From contig JAYMGJ010000814.1 in assembly GCA_037178675.1 (NCBI GenBank), positions 1-22,703 on the forward strand: a stretch of 22,703 bases of DNA. Reading direction: 5' to 3'. The stretch is from Scleroderma bovista (lineage: Eukaryota; Basidiomycota; Agaricomycetes; Boletales; Sclerodermataceae). Below are positions 8,339 to 17,758 of the stretch, piece after piece. Each line of letters begins with the position of its first letter. The stretch's first letter is position 1. Under the pieces are notes generated by a model. It was not told the DNA's origin and searched no databases. It saw nothing but the letters and a program-made list of their open reading frames with translations. Position numbers and translations under genes: made by a program.

Positions 8339-9769
8339 CTCGGAGTTGGCACCCGAGTTCGAGTCCGTCTTACCGGACTCAGCAGCGATGGCCGCAGCAC
8401 GAGCTTTGGCCTTTTTGGTCTTCTTTGGACAATTGTCCGCAAAGTGACCAGTACCTCCGCAGAACATGCAGAGGTTGTTGTCCAGACGCCTTTTGCGCTC
8501 GTCAGCAGTTAGCTTCCCGTCCTTACCAAGCTTGTTGGTTAAGTCCAGTCTGGAACCAGAGGAGGACTGGTTGCTGGTCGCTTTAGACAAGCCAGAGGAG
8601 TTGGCAGAGCTGGGGGAGTTTCCGGTCTTGGATTTCTCCTGACCGGAGTTGGATGAGTTGCCCCCGGAGTTGGAGGACTTGGTTGGGGACGAGGCGGGCT
8701 GACTCTTCGTCGTACGAGAGATCTCGTCTTTGCGCTCCCAATAGCGCGTGTCAATCTCTTGACAAAGGGCCCTAAGCCCATGCAGAGTCAGGGGCTTCCC
8801 AACTCGAGCTATCTCGTCTTTTAGGCGGTCCAGGAGGCCGGAGTAGAATAGGCGGCGGAGTGTGCCATCTCCGTAGTCTTGGACCTGGGAGGCTAGTCGG
8901 TTGAAGTCTACAATATACCGCGTAACGCAGTGAGCATCCTTCATCCGGAGATGCTCGAGCTGATGTTCAGCATCAGCGATGGGGTTGTGAGGTCCAAAGG
9001 TGCTCTGGAGCTCAGCGACAAAGTGGACCCAACTGTCCATCCAGCATGGGCGGTCAGCCGGATCACTGGAGTTGAGGAGGTCCGGTTCGAACCATTCTAG
9101 TGTCATTCCCTTTAGATATGACTGGGCAAAAGTTACCTTTGCCCTATCAAGGCGGAACACCTTGGCTCAATCCTGGAAACATAGCTCACACTGGACCAGG
9201 AAGGTCCTGAGCTTTTTTGGGTCTGTACCGTTGAAGGTGTCTGGTTCGCGGACTTTGGCATGGGAGGAGGAGGAGTTGTTGGTCTGGCGGGAGGAGCGGG
9301 AGAGGCGATTGACAGCGACTGCTAAGTTTTGGAAGACAGCTAGACCAGGGTCTAGCTCATCCATGGCGTTGACGAAATCGTCATCGTCGTCATCATCGTT
9401 GTCGCCATCTCCAGGGTCATCCGGATCACCTCTGGGTCCGTCCTCAGGGCCAAACCACTGGTGTCGGGCAGGTTTGCGACGTTCCGGAGTGGGGTCACGA
9501 CGGTAAGGGAATCGATCACCAGAAACAGATTCATGGTGACCTAAGTCTGCAGAACCACAAAGGCTCTGAGACGCAGCATCTCGACGTGGAGTCAAAGGCG
9601 CTGTAGGGTTTCAAGCTGTGAAGCTCCGGAATTGGCTAACGGAAGCCGGAGGTTGCCTGCGGTTAGACAGGGCTTGACGGGCAGCAGAGAGGTGGAGATC
9701 ATCTACTGCACCTGCTTCCTCAGCAAGTGCTGCAGCGGTACGAGCACGAGAGCGCGTAGTCATGGTCAT
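8324..9769 (-). pseudogene. gag: gag of element 1, two nonsense codons
   Basis: 481 codons from ATG (9769), aligned throughout with the gag of element 4. It has an N-terminal region, an Asp-rich stretch (about 9385-9425), a retrotransposon gag domain (FLVQCELCFQD through LKGMTLEWFEP and YIVDFNRLASQV), a Ser/Asn-rich linker, and a CCHC knuckle CMFCGGTGHFADNC. TGA codons at 9613-9611 and 9169-9167 stand where element 4 has CGA and CGC, consistent with CpG decay for the first. Gag forms the particle and binds the genomic RNA. Confidence 0.92.
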
Positions 9770-9822
9770 AAGAGATAGAAACTAGTTTGCGTACGAGGTA
9801 TGGAACAGTGAACCCACACAAG

Positions 9823-9838
9823 TGTGAGTCTGAAATAC
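9823..9838 (-). promoter_or_regulatory. primer-binding site of element 1, self-priming type
   Basis: Next to the 5' LTR the minus strand reads GT then ATTTCAGACT (9836-9827). There is no TGG, so no tRNA 3' end can pair here. The ten bases are the exact complement of AGTCTGAAAT in the LTR (10065-10056), which starts 33 bases after the LTR TATA box, i.e. at the expected mRNA 5' end. This is the arrangement known from Tf1/sushi elements. Confidence 0.7.
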
Positions 9839-10448
9839 TGTCAAGTCCAGGTCTACTCCGGTAGGGGGTCTGGTCAAGTCTGGACAAAAGTGGACGAGAG
9901 GGGAGGTCAGAGGTTTGGGCAGAGGTTAGCCTGGGCTGGAGTTGCGACCGTTTGGATTCAACGACAAGGACGGCGAGCGTTGATCCCTTGCGTAGGTTCC
10001 GGTCAGACGGAGATAGAGACAGAGACAGACAGGAACTGGAGTAGTGACTAAGTTGATTTCAGACTGAGGTATACAGAATAAACTACGGAGTACTTATACT
10101 AAGTAGAAACTAGGGTCGAGTACATATGGTGACAAGTAAACAACCTAATAGCAGACAAGGAACGACCGGAGTTAGGACTAGGTCAGGTCCAGTGAAAATA
10201 AAGTCAGGTCTGGTGAAAATGCTACAAGGTATAGGATATATTGAGTTCACGGAGAACTCACGTCAAGGCAGGGTAGACGGTGAGGTGTGGTAACGAACGA
10301 ATAGAGCATAGACCAAGGGTCGTACTTAATGGAAGGATATCTGCGCGAGCGCGACTGGAGTAAGCGTTGAGCGACCTGAGTTGAGCTGTAGAGCTGCGAC
10401 GCGACTGGAGTGACCGGATAAGACCCGGAGTTGGGCATGGTCGTAACA
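9839..10448 (-). repeat. element 1, 5' LTR with promoter
   Basis: 610 bp. The sense (minus) strand has TATAAG at 10098-10093, and the predicted transcript start AGTCTGAAAT begins at 10065. The 5-bp duplication CATCC follows at 10449-10453. It differs from the 3' LTR almost only at CpG positions. Confidence 0.93.
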
Positions 10449-10453
10449 CATCC
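10449..10453. repeat. target-site duplication of element 1 (right copy, CATCC)
   Basis: Matches 2645-2649 and directly abuts the LTR end. Confidence 0.9.
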
Positions 10454-10486
10454 CTATATCATAATGGTATTTACCATCCTCTTTAG

Positions 10487-11341
10487 CGTTCTTCAACCCC
10501 ATCAACAACTCAATGGCGCTGACTGGGCTCGGTCACTTGTGGGAGCACTCTGTGGAGTGCAACACAAGGGTAAGTAATCCATATACAGAATAAAGTTCCC
10601 ATCTCAATACTAACAGTTTACCAGCGCACTCTTGAAGTATCACGACCCCCTAGCCCTCAAGGCGGTCGTCGAGGAGATGAAGAGGAACTGCCAGAGGTGG
10701 GAGCCCAAGCTGTTCTCCCTGGCCATGGATGAGATGGCGCAAGCTTGGCTTGTGAACCTGGGAGCAGAGCTGAGGAGTCTTCTGGACTCCTTGATGGTAC
10801 TGCAACTGTCAGTAGCCACCCAGGCCATTGCTGCCTCCCCTGGCTTGGGGTTCCATTCAGCAAGGGCTGAAGCCATCGCATAGGGCCTACTTGATGGCCC
10901 AGGAGTCTGACCCCCCTCTCCTTGAATTGCAGGTGCCCGGACGACATGTCCGTTGACTCTGCCCCCCGCTCCCTGTCCCCCAATGCTGTTCCCATGCCTG
11001 GCGGCTTCCTCCTCCCTGGAACCGTCTCCCCTCTCCGATCCCTTGGTCCCCCCCCACCACCCCACCATGTGAATCAGCAGGGTCAAAATGGAAATGGCAT
11101 GGCGATGACAGTCCACATTCATGCTCTCCCTCCCCCACCCCCCTCGTCTTCCCTTTCCCATTCACCCAGCAAGAGGTGGACAAGTGAAGACCCCTGCTCC
11201 CCATTCATCAGGTCCGGCGCTGTATCTCCAGCGGAGCTCGAGGTTGAAGACAGGGATGGACCCCCTACTGGAGTCTATCAAGCAGGAGAATTCTGGTGGT
11301 ATGAAGGGGAGGGGTCGGGGGGGTTATGCCAGGTTACGTAA
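10487..11341 (+). pseudogene. gene Y exons 2-4, unknown product
   Basis: The acceptor CTTTAG (10481-10486) closes the intron opened at 2623. Exon 2 is 10487-10569. Intron 2 is best taken as 10570-10616 (GTAAGT to TAACAG), which keeps the frame open into exon 3 from 10617; the acceptor at 10624 would not. Exon 3 is helix-rich (LKYHDPLALKAVVEEMK and following). A TAG at 10881-10883 is avoided if a 125-bp intron runs from GTCAGT (10808) to TTGCAG (10932), giving exon 4, a Pro/Ser-rich segment ending at 11341. A GTAAGT at 11339 may be a further donor. Composition and codon phase look coding, but I recognise no domain. Confidence 0.5.
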
Positions 11342-11689
11342 GTACTTGGCACGTCAAGAAGGAACTGGGCCTCAATCCCCTGGACCTGATGACTCAGAGG
11401 CTCAGCAGGTAGTGGCTGCGATGTTTGGGGACATTGCGGCCCTCGTCACTCAACCTCATGGCCTCCACCGCGATAACATAATCATTTTGCTTACCTGGAC
11501 TATTTAGACAGGTATATACCTTGTGACGTGTACAATAGTTTTTTTCAGTTGTTCAACGGTGTGCAGTGCTATCTAGCAGATCTAGATATACAGTGCCACA
11601 ATGAGATTCACGAATGGGAGGATTTTTCCGTCATTCTTAGTGAATTGTAAATATATTGTTGTTTGCGCGTATTTGGTTTGTGTGATGAG
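11342..11689 (+). pseudogene. possible 3' exons of gene Y
   Basis: Two short stretches look coding: about 11342-11480 in the frame reading FGDIAALVTQP, and 11486-11650 in another frame reading AYLDYLDRYIPCDVYN and ending at TAA (11648). No splice set that I could find joins them cleanly without a stop, so the 3' end of gene Y is either degenerate or uses signals I cannot assign. Confidence 0.35.
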
Positions 11690-11697
11690 TATATAAG
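11690..11697 (+). promoter_or_regulatory. TATA box before gene X
   Basis: TATATAAG lies 17 bp before the ATG at 11707, too close for that ATG to be the start, and about 160 bp before the ATG at 11853 that I prefer. Confidence 0.45.
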
Positions 11698-11852
11698 GAG
11701 TAAAGAATGAAAGTCTGCTATGCGTTCTTTATTATAGAACTATCACAAACAATCCTGGCTTATCAGAACAGATCAAGAAGCTTTAGTCATCAGTATCAAT
11801 GGTTACCATTGGGACACATACCATCAGATAACAATTGTCTGGCTTACGCACA

Positions 11853-12943
11853 ATGGCTTATTTGTATAAAAAGAAATGGAAGACAACTTTTGGTTCACGA
11901 AGGGTATCACGTCAATTTTACTGCGGACAGTCGTATCGTGGTAGACGGCATGGAACTTTGGTGCGAAGATGGACGTATGTCAAGAGATCTCGCCAAAACA
12001 TATACTCTAAGTATGGAGTGGGTTCCTGCTACAAGCACAGATGGATTGGAGGATCAAGTGCCAGGTTCAAGCCTCGATATAGACAGTGGCTCAAATGGAA
12101 ATGTAACCCCAGAGGGGTGTTATGCACCAAGAACCCATGTGAGATCTGCTTGGCGACAGGTGTTCCCAGGGAGAACGATGAGGGAGTGATAGGTGATCTG
12201 AGACCGATCGCCTTTGACACACATCAGCATTTTGAAGACACACCTTACGAGAACTATGCACAATTCTGGTGTACCATCGGAAACACTATACTGTATAACA
12301 AAGACAAGGATGTGTTATGTCACAGGTATTCAAGTAGGGTTGTTCAGACTGGAATCTCATTGAGTGGTCAGTGGAAGATATTGGCACAATCACATTGGCG
12401 CATGAGGGTGTTGATGTTCCATAGTGCCATGCCACCAGAGAATGAATTTGTCATCAATAAATGGTTAGATGGTCACATGTTTGATGAAGGCGACGCAACA
12501 CATTACCCTGTCAGTGTCAAGGCAAGGGTATATCTCTGTGTTGAAGGGACCGGAGCAATGGAGACTGTATATCTTCCATACAAGAATTGGTTGAGTCATC
12601 ACATGTGGCAGAACAACGAACGTAGACAAGAGTTGTTCAAAGTGGTTCCTACCACTGAAGATGGAAGACTGGTCCGTGTATTGGTGGACAAGAAGTTCAA
12701 TATTAGTAATAATTCGAATCGTGAGAAACAGAGGTGGATGAACATATTTGTCAAGATGCATCACAGGTATTCTTGGATGGGCAAATATGGACCTTCACAC
12801 ATATGTTCTGACAGTAATTACGATCTCAACGTATGTGGTGTGGGTCTGCCAAACAATACGTTGTATGTGTTGGTGATGGCAATGTGTGTTGTCCTGTCCC
12901 CAAGGATGGGAGACCCGGTCATCCCACACAACCATTATGCCGG
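11853..12943 (+). pseudogene. gene X, 5' part: basic-arm, beta-rich protein (capsid-like?), cut by LTR B
   Basis: From ATG 11853 (MAYLYKKKWK) the frame is open to the LTR B insertion. The first 75 residues are very Arg/Lys/Tyr-rich, followed by a Cys cluster (C-x5-C-x4-C-x2-C) and a beta-rich region with LVRVLVDKKFNI, a basic strand, and NNTLYVLVMAMC near the end. A basic arm followed by strands of this kind is reminiscent of capsid proteins of small circular ssDNA (CRESS-type) viruses; this is an impression from pattern, not a match. A competing frame (11707-12189) looks less basic and might instead be coding, with a frameshift near 12120-12170. After removal of the LTR and one CCGG the frame continues to 16112. 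Confidence 0.4.
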
Positions 12944-15225
12944 TGTGCGCCTAAGTGAGGGAAGAGGTCAGAACAACCAACAACCAACACCAAATGACAG
13001 CAATATGCGAGTGGTGGTCTTCCTTTGCGTATCTGGTATATGATCTCCTCAGGGGAAGGTGCAGGAGGGAAGGGAAGGGCTTCTGATGGGGAATAGATGC
13101 GACTGGGGATGGTATTGACTCCTCTTCAGCCTACCACAGTGGTTAGGAAGAGTCCTGGGATTGAGCAGTGGTGATGGATTGACAATAGGGGGGGTAACAG
13201 CAGTGATGGGACAACAGGGAAGCAAGGGGACAGTTCCTGCTTCAAGAATGCGATGGAGAATGATGGGATAGAGTGGACAGAGATGCTAGACTGCGCTTCA
13301 GCCTAGAGAACTGATCAGATACAAGATATATCTGACAAACAACAATAGTGGAGCTTTAGGCCAGCACTGAGTGACCTACAAGTCCAAAGACAGAGAGGGA
13401 GCTTATAGACAGAGAGTGAGAGTGAATGTGGTCGCTTTATTGAGGGGGAAGCTGACTCTTCCTTGCAGCCTTTGGCTGCTGGTTTATATACAGGAGGGGC
13501 TGTGGCCCTGTAAGCACAAATGACTAAGTGCTTGGTAAGAGATTGGTAAGAAATTGGTAAGCGATCAGTAAGCAGTGTAATCAGGCTGAGTCATCGATGG
13601 GGAAAGCCTAAACAAGCTGCTGAGCCAAGGGAATGAGCAGAAACATAGGTAAAAAGGGGTGCATAACCAAGAATATGGAAAAATCATTGCATGGGGCCCA
13701 AAAGAGAGGGGGGGAAAGCAGGGGATGAGTAGATCGAAGCTAAATGAGCATATGCGATGACATAATGCATATGAATCATAGGGGCATGAGTCATGAATTG
13801 ATAAGCAGCATGATAAGCATGATTTGAAGGATGATTGGTAAGTGATTGGTAAGGGGAGTAATGGGGATTAGTAATGCCAAGAGGGGATGAATAATGCGCA
13901 GCAGAGTGAGTCAGAGTGAGCCAGAGTGACTCTGTGTGACTCAGACAGAAGGGAAGCACAACCTGTGATTCATTGAACTTTAGATCTGGAGATGAGCTTC
14001 TGAAGCAGTGCCACTGATGGGAGTGGCTGGGGGATAATAAGAGAATTGATCCGACCAAAAGAGCAGTGTCAGGGGGCCTGGAATGACAAGTAGAGTCACA
14101 GCTGGTCACAGAGTGTCACAAATCCCTTGGGTTGAGCTTCTGTAGGACAAAAATGCGAAAATTGGTGCTCCCGAAGTGCAGTCTTCCCTTGAGCAGTAAG
14201 GGGAAGGTTCTGTACTCTATAAGGGCTCCTAAGAAGTGTTCTAGAGCACTGTTTCATTCGTGTTTGTTGCGGGATAGCAGCGAAGTGAAACATGAGTAGC
14301 GGATTCGACGTGTCCAGGGAAGCGAGATGAATGATGGAGGGAGATGGATGTGACAGGACTCTGGGATGAAAGGACCATATGCAGAGGACTCAGGAGACAC
14401 AGAGACGACCAAAGTATGTGCGCGACGCAGGACTGACAAGGAGAACGCGCTGACTGAGAACAAGAGGGATTGAGGGAGCAGGCTGGGAAGATATGTACCA
14501 GGCAGTACACAGGAGCTCAGGGAGAGGCTGTCCCAAGAGCAGAATGTAGTTGAGGTCTGCTGCAATAGCGGAGAAATGTTCCAGAGAAAATGCGGACTCC
14601 ATAGTGACTGATGAAGCGGGTGTCTGGATTGCGGGTGGAATATCTCCGTGGGAAATAAACGGATTTATGTCGGAACTTGACAGGCAGATAGACCATGGTC
14701 TAGGCTCCATGATGGTATAGTCACGTGCCTGATAGCTTCAAAAACGGCGGAGCTATTCAAAATATCGGAATGCCAGCACTGGGCGCCTAAATTTGACATT
14801 TGGGCGCTAAAAATGATTCTTCTCTTTTCTCCTTCGTTTCTCAATCGTTTCTTCTGCTTCTTTGGTTGTTCTGGTATGGGAGTTGGACCGCAATAGGTTG
14901 CATTCCTTTCTCATACTGAAGTGGTCATTATTCATTGGATTCTTCTGCTTCTTGGCGGTTCTCGTGCGATAGATGACTGTCAGCGTTGGCATTCACCTCT
15001 TGCATCAGGATAGTCATTCTTGTGCGATAGATGGCTACGATGAGGATTGTATTCATTCTTCGCATAAGGATAGTCTTGACTTTGCGTGATATGGATAGCG
15101 AGGGCTGTCTGTATCCCTCAAGTCGGGACAATCTTTCAACAGATCTTGGGTGTGCGTTCTTCACATTAGTTTCATCGGCTAACTTTCTCCATGTCCACAG
15201 TACCAAACACGTTTGGTGCGTGACA
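12944..15225 (-). mobile_element. LTR B: solo gypsy-type LTR, 2.28 kb
   Basis: Read on the minus strand it runs from TGTCACGCACCAAAC to ..CGCACA, with TG..CA termini and a 4-bp duplication CCGG (12940-12943, 15226-15229). The ends and a central block (14720-14900) match LTR A at perhaps 70-75 percent, so it is an older or different subfamily. A near-palindrome CCAAACACGTTTGG lies at the 5' end (15203-15216). A TATATAAACC promoter is at 13491-13482 on the minus strand, followed by a CT-rich leader. No internal gag or pol is present and host-like coding sequence flanks both sides, so it is a solo LTR left by recombination. It disrupts gene X. Confidence 0.75.
14390..14710 (-). other. U3 open frame in LTR B, 106 codons
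   Basis: Clearly homologous to the 162-codon frame in LTR A (18935-19423): both carry WSICLSSSD, NPFISHGDIP and LLLGQPLPE with mostly conservative differences. In LTR B a stretch of about 40 bp between two TGGTCATCT-like repeats is absent, so the frame ends early and continues in another frame (14254-14390). Function unknown; it may reflect only DNA-level similarity. Confidence 0.35.
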
Positions 15226-15229
15226 CCGG

Positions 15230-16112
15230 TAACGAAGAATGGCCGATGGCACAGAAGGTCACCACTCACAGGAAAGGCAAAGGCAAAGAGAAAGCTAAAG
15301 AGGGGTCTGTTCCACCTGACATGCAAAGTAAATATGTGGCATTTGCAACAGCGAAGCCAGTGGACATCGCCAGATGGCAGATGTCCACTGCCGAGGGCAG
15401 TGATAGTCATTTCAGGAAAGGAACAAGATGCTTGTATCAAGGCGATGCTGTCATTGATAAAGATATTGAGGAAAAGGATTATGGGGACGACAACATGGAA
15501 TATCAGAAGTCATGGGAACAGTTTGGTGCCAGGGCAAGACCAACCGTCACATGTGTCTTTCAAGAAGCAGATCCCAGCACACCCATGTGTGAGGGGTTGA
15601 TTTGTACTGGATACGTCGGCCCAATGCCTACTATTCCCGATGACATGTGGGATACAGTGCCACGTAAAGTGATGTGGTCTGCAGTTCCCATGCCGATTGT
15701 CGTTCCTAGTAATGCAGTCCCAGGACCTTCTAGGTTTGCGGGGGCTATGTCATCAACACCTCAACCATCAACAACAGCACCTATGCGTACTCTGCATCCT
15801 AGATTAGGAGCAGGCGGGCGTAAGGTGTTACCATTCAGTAATGAAATGGACAATGAACCACTACAACTTTGTGGTGGTGGTAATGAAGAAGGTGAAGACA
15901 GCGACTTTGTTGATGCAAGGGCTACCGAAGTGGCTCTAGAGCCAGAACCTGAGGCTGAGGGAGATGACATGGAACAATCAGTAGTTGAGGTTGTCCCTGA
16001 CAACACATACAAGTCAGATCTGTTGTACAATGGTCCAAAGTTTGCACATTTAGAATATTATAGTAAACTGAGAGTTTTCTTTAAGGATGGCAAGGACTAT
16101 TTTAGAGTTTAG
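15230..16112 (+). pseudogene. gene X, 3' part: acidic, Pro/Ser-rich protein
   Basis: Joined to 12943 through one CCGG copy, the frame continues without a stop (HYAG then NEEWPMAQ). It could alternatively be a separate 289-codon gene starting at ATG 15246. It opens with a Lys/Gly tract (RKGKGKEKAK), then a region with two or three conserved-looking Trp/Cys residues, a Pro/Ser-rich linker around 15720-15780, and a strongly acidic stretch (15880-15990), ending LEYYSKLRVFFKDGKDYF. No domain recognised. The lack of stops on both sides of the LTR suggests that the insertion is young relative to loss of the gene. Confidence 0.5.
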
Positions 16113-16732
16113 TTACATTGTATCTACTATCTTCTCATCGTATTGCTATCTTAAAAACTAGTTGCAACTCCCACTTACTTATGGTGACCCAAAGAACAGC
16201 ATCCACAAACCAGGCATGAACAACAGTAAGCACCACATAGCCGCCCCCAAGCACACCCAAGACAGATAAGTTAAGGTTAGGGTTAGCATAAGTGCCTGAC
16301 CACATGTCCGGTCACATGGTTAAAAAGTTAAGGTTAGAGTTAGCAAGGATACATTCACATGGTCACGTGACTGTTGTGCTGTAGCACCAGCATTAATGCA
16401 AACGTAAAAAGGATAAGCGCTCATTGGAACACGATGAAGAAGTGGATGGGCAGATCTTTTCGTACTAAGCCAAATTACCTTTGTGACAATGACTCTGTCA
16501 GTAGGGTAAAAGTGACATGTTGCATTCCTGTCAGTTGGTGAAATTTCACGATGGTTACCATATTAAATGTTTTCATATGATGTGAAGGAAGACATAACAG
16601 GACCAAAAAGCAACGTTGCTATGAATGGTTGGTTGTCAGTAACTTTTCTGGCACCTGTAGCCTTGAACTCTGAGAGACTAAAGGATTGATAGGCCAGGCT
16701 TTCACGGTTCATATTCATGGTGTAAATCGAGA
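16113..16732. other. intergenic; repeated TTAAGGTTAG motif
   Basis: No supportable gene. GTTAAGGTTAGGGTTAGC (16271-16288) and a variant GTTAAGGTTAGAGTTAGC near 16328 form a short direct repeat at about 57 bp, together with CACATG/CACGTG motifs. The TTAGGG-like core is too short to call a telomeric tract. Confidence 0.5.
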
Positions 16733-16998
16733 TCAAGTCCAGTGAAAATAAAGTCAGGTCCAGTGAAAATACTACAAGGTATAGGATATATCAAGTTCAC
16801 AGGGAACTCACATCAAGGCAGGGTAGATGGCAAGGTGTGGTAATGAGTGAATAGAGCTTAGACCGAGGGTCATACTTAACAGAAGGTTATCTGCATGACC
16901 ATAACTGGAGTGAGTGAACAACAACCAGAGTTGGGCTAGGGAGTTGTGATGTGACCGGAGTGACTGGATAAGACCCGGAGTTGGACATGGTCGTAACA
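16733..16998 (-). repeat. element 3, truncated 3' LTR
   Basis: The last 266 bp (in plus coordinates) of the 610-bp LTR are kept, ending GGTCGTAACA at 16998. About 340 bp are missing on the left. The ACCGGAGT motif survives at least once (near 16954) and is seen as ACTGGAGT or ACCAGAGT elsewhere. Confidence 0.85.
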
Positions 16999-17106
16999 GT
17001 ATCCCCATCTTAGGGGCTGAACCCATGAGGCCCCAATGAGGCTGACATGTGGTCACCTAAGACAATGCAGAGTCTGGAGTGAACATCTGAGTACAAAATT
17101 TGGATC

Positions 17107-17113
17107 TATAAAG
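17107..17113 (+). promoter_or_regulatory. TATA box of the opposite-strand gene in element 3
   Basis: TATAAAG within GGATCTATAAAGATCAGAC, the same block as at 3363-3381, 53 bp before the ATG at 17160. Confidence 0.65.
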
Positions 17114-17620
17114 ATCAGACTGGTTTTGCTCTTACCCCCAACTTCCTGCCATCTCAAACATGTCTGCACCCACTAAGTCCACAAGCCCCATCGCTCCAGC
17201 TACCACCAAGTCCAAGGACTGGATGAAAGCTCCAACACTGGAGTTGATATCTGGTAGTGAGGACGAGTCAAGCGTTCTCGACACTAAGGTGAAGGAGCAT
17301 TGTTGTCACAAGCAGGTGAGGAGAGAGGAGAGGCAGCACTGGGAGGTGGAAGAGAAGAGAGCATGCAAAGAGGCAGAGCATGCAAAGGCAGAGGCAGAGT
17401 GAAAGGCAAGGGAGGAGGCAGAGCGCAAGGTGCATGAGCAGGTGGAGAAGGAGAGGGTGGAGTCACAGGCATGGGTGGAGTCAGAGCAGAGGAAGGCGGC
17501 GGAGGTGGCTGCCAAGCAGAGGGTGGTGGAGGTAGCCATCAAGCAAAAGGCAATGGCACAGAAGGTGTCAAAGAAGAGAGCAAGGGAGGAACTGGAGGCA
17601 AGTCCAGTAGGAGATGTCCA

Positions 17621-17674
17621 GTAAGTTTCATTTTATTCTATTTCTGCTTTTTGTTTTGCTGACTTTTTGTGTAG
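17621..17674 (+). other. intron of the opposite-strand gene in element 3, 54 bp
   Basis: GTAAGT donor, TTTTGCTGACTT branch region, TGTGTAG acceptor. Same position and phase 2 as the intron at 3810-3859. Confidence 0.7.
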
Positions 17675-17758
17675 ATGTGTGCATTGCGCAAAGCATCATG
17701 TGGTGTGTGAGTGCAACCCAGAGAAGCCAAAACAGTGGGTGTGCATGAAGTGCACTGG

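Larger units (their letters stand above)
2650..10448 (-). mobile_element. element 1: complete Ty3/gypsy chromovirus with an extra opposite-strand gene
   Basis: The element is 7799 bp and reads on the minus strand. It has 610-bp LTRs at 9839-10448 (5') and 2650-3259 (3'), with termini TGTTACGACC and CTTGACA, flanked by the 5-bp duplication CATCC (2645-2649, 10449-10453). Order on the minus strand: 5' LTR, PBS, gag (9769-8324), a -1 frameshift site, pol (8330-4614), then a convergent gene on the opposite strand (3425-4436), a polypurine tract and the 3' LTR. The integrase ends in a GPY motif and a chromodomain, placing it with chromoviruses. The LTR pair has no indels; roughly twenty substitutions are visible, nearly all at CG versus TG or CA. 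Several catalytic residues are lost, so it cannot move by itself. Confidence 0.93.

Noticed and set aside
9352..9534. Frames over the GATGAC-rich part of gag
   Set aside because: Shadows of the Asp-rich stretch of gag.
11707..12189. 160-codon frame starting just after the TATA box
   Set aside because: The ATG is only about 17 bp from the TATA box and the frame ends at 12189, while the other frame stays open far beyond. Kept only as an alternative within gene X.
12944..15225. LTR A/B as DNA transposons with short terminal inverted repeats
   Set aside because: Only TGT..ACA is inverted. TG..CA ends, short duplications, a TATA box followed by a CT-rich leader and a TGTCACGC start fit solo LTRs better.
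16271..16345. Interstitial telomere repeat
   Set aside because: Only one or two imperfect TTAGGG-like units, too short to be more than chance or a small direct repeat.
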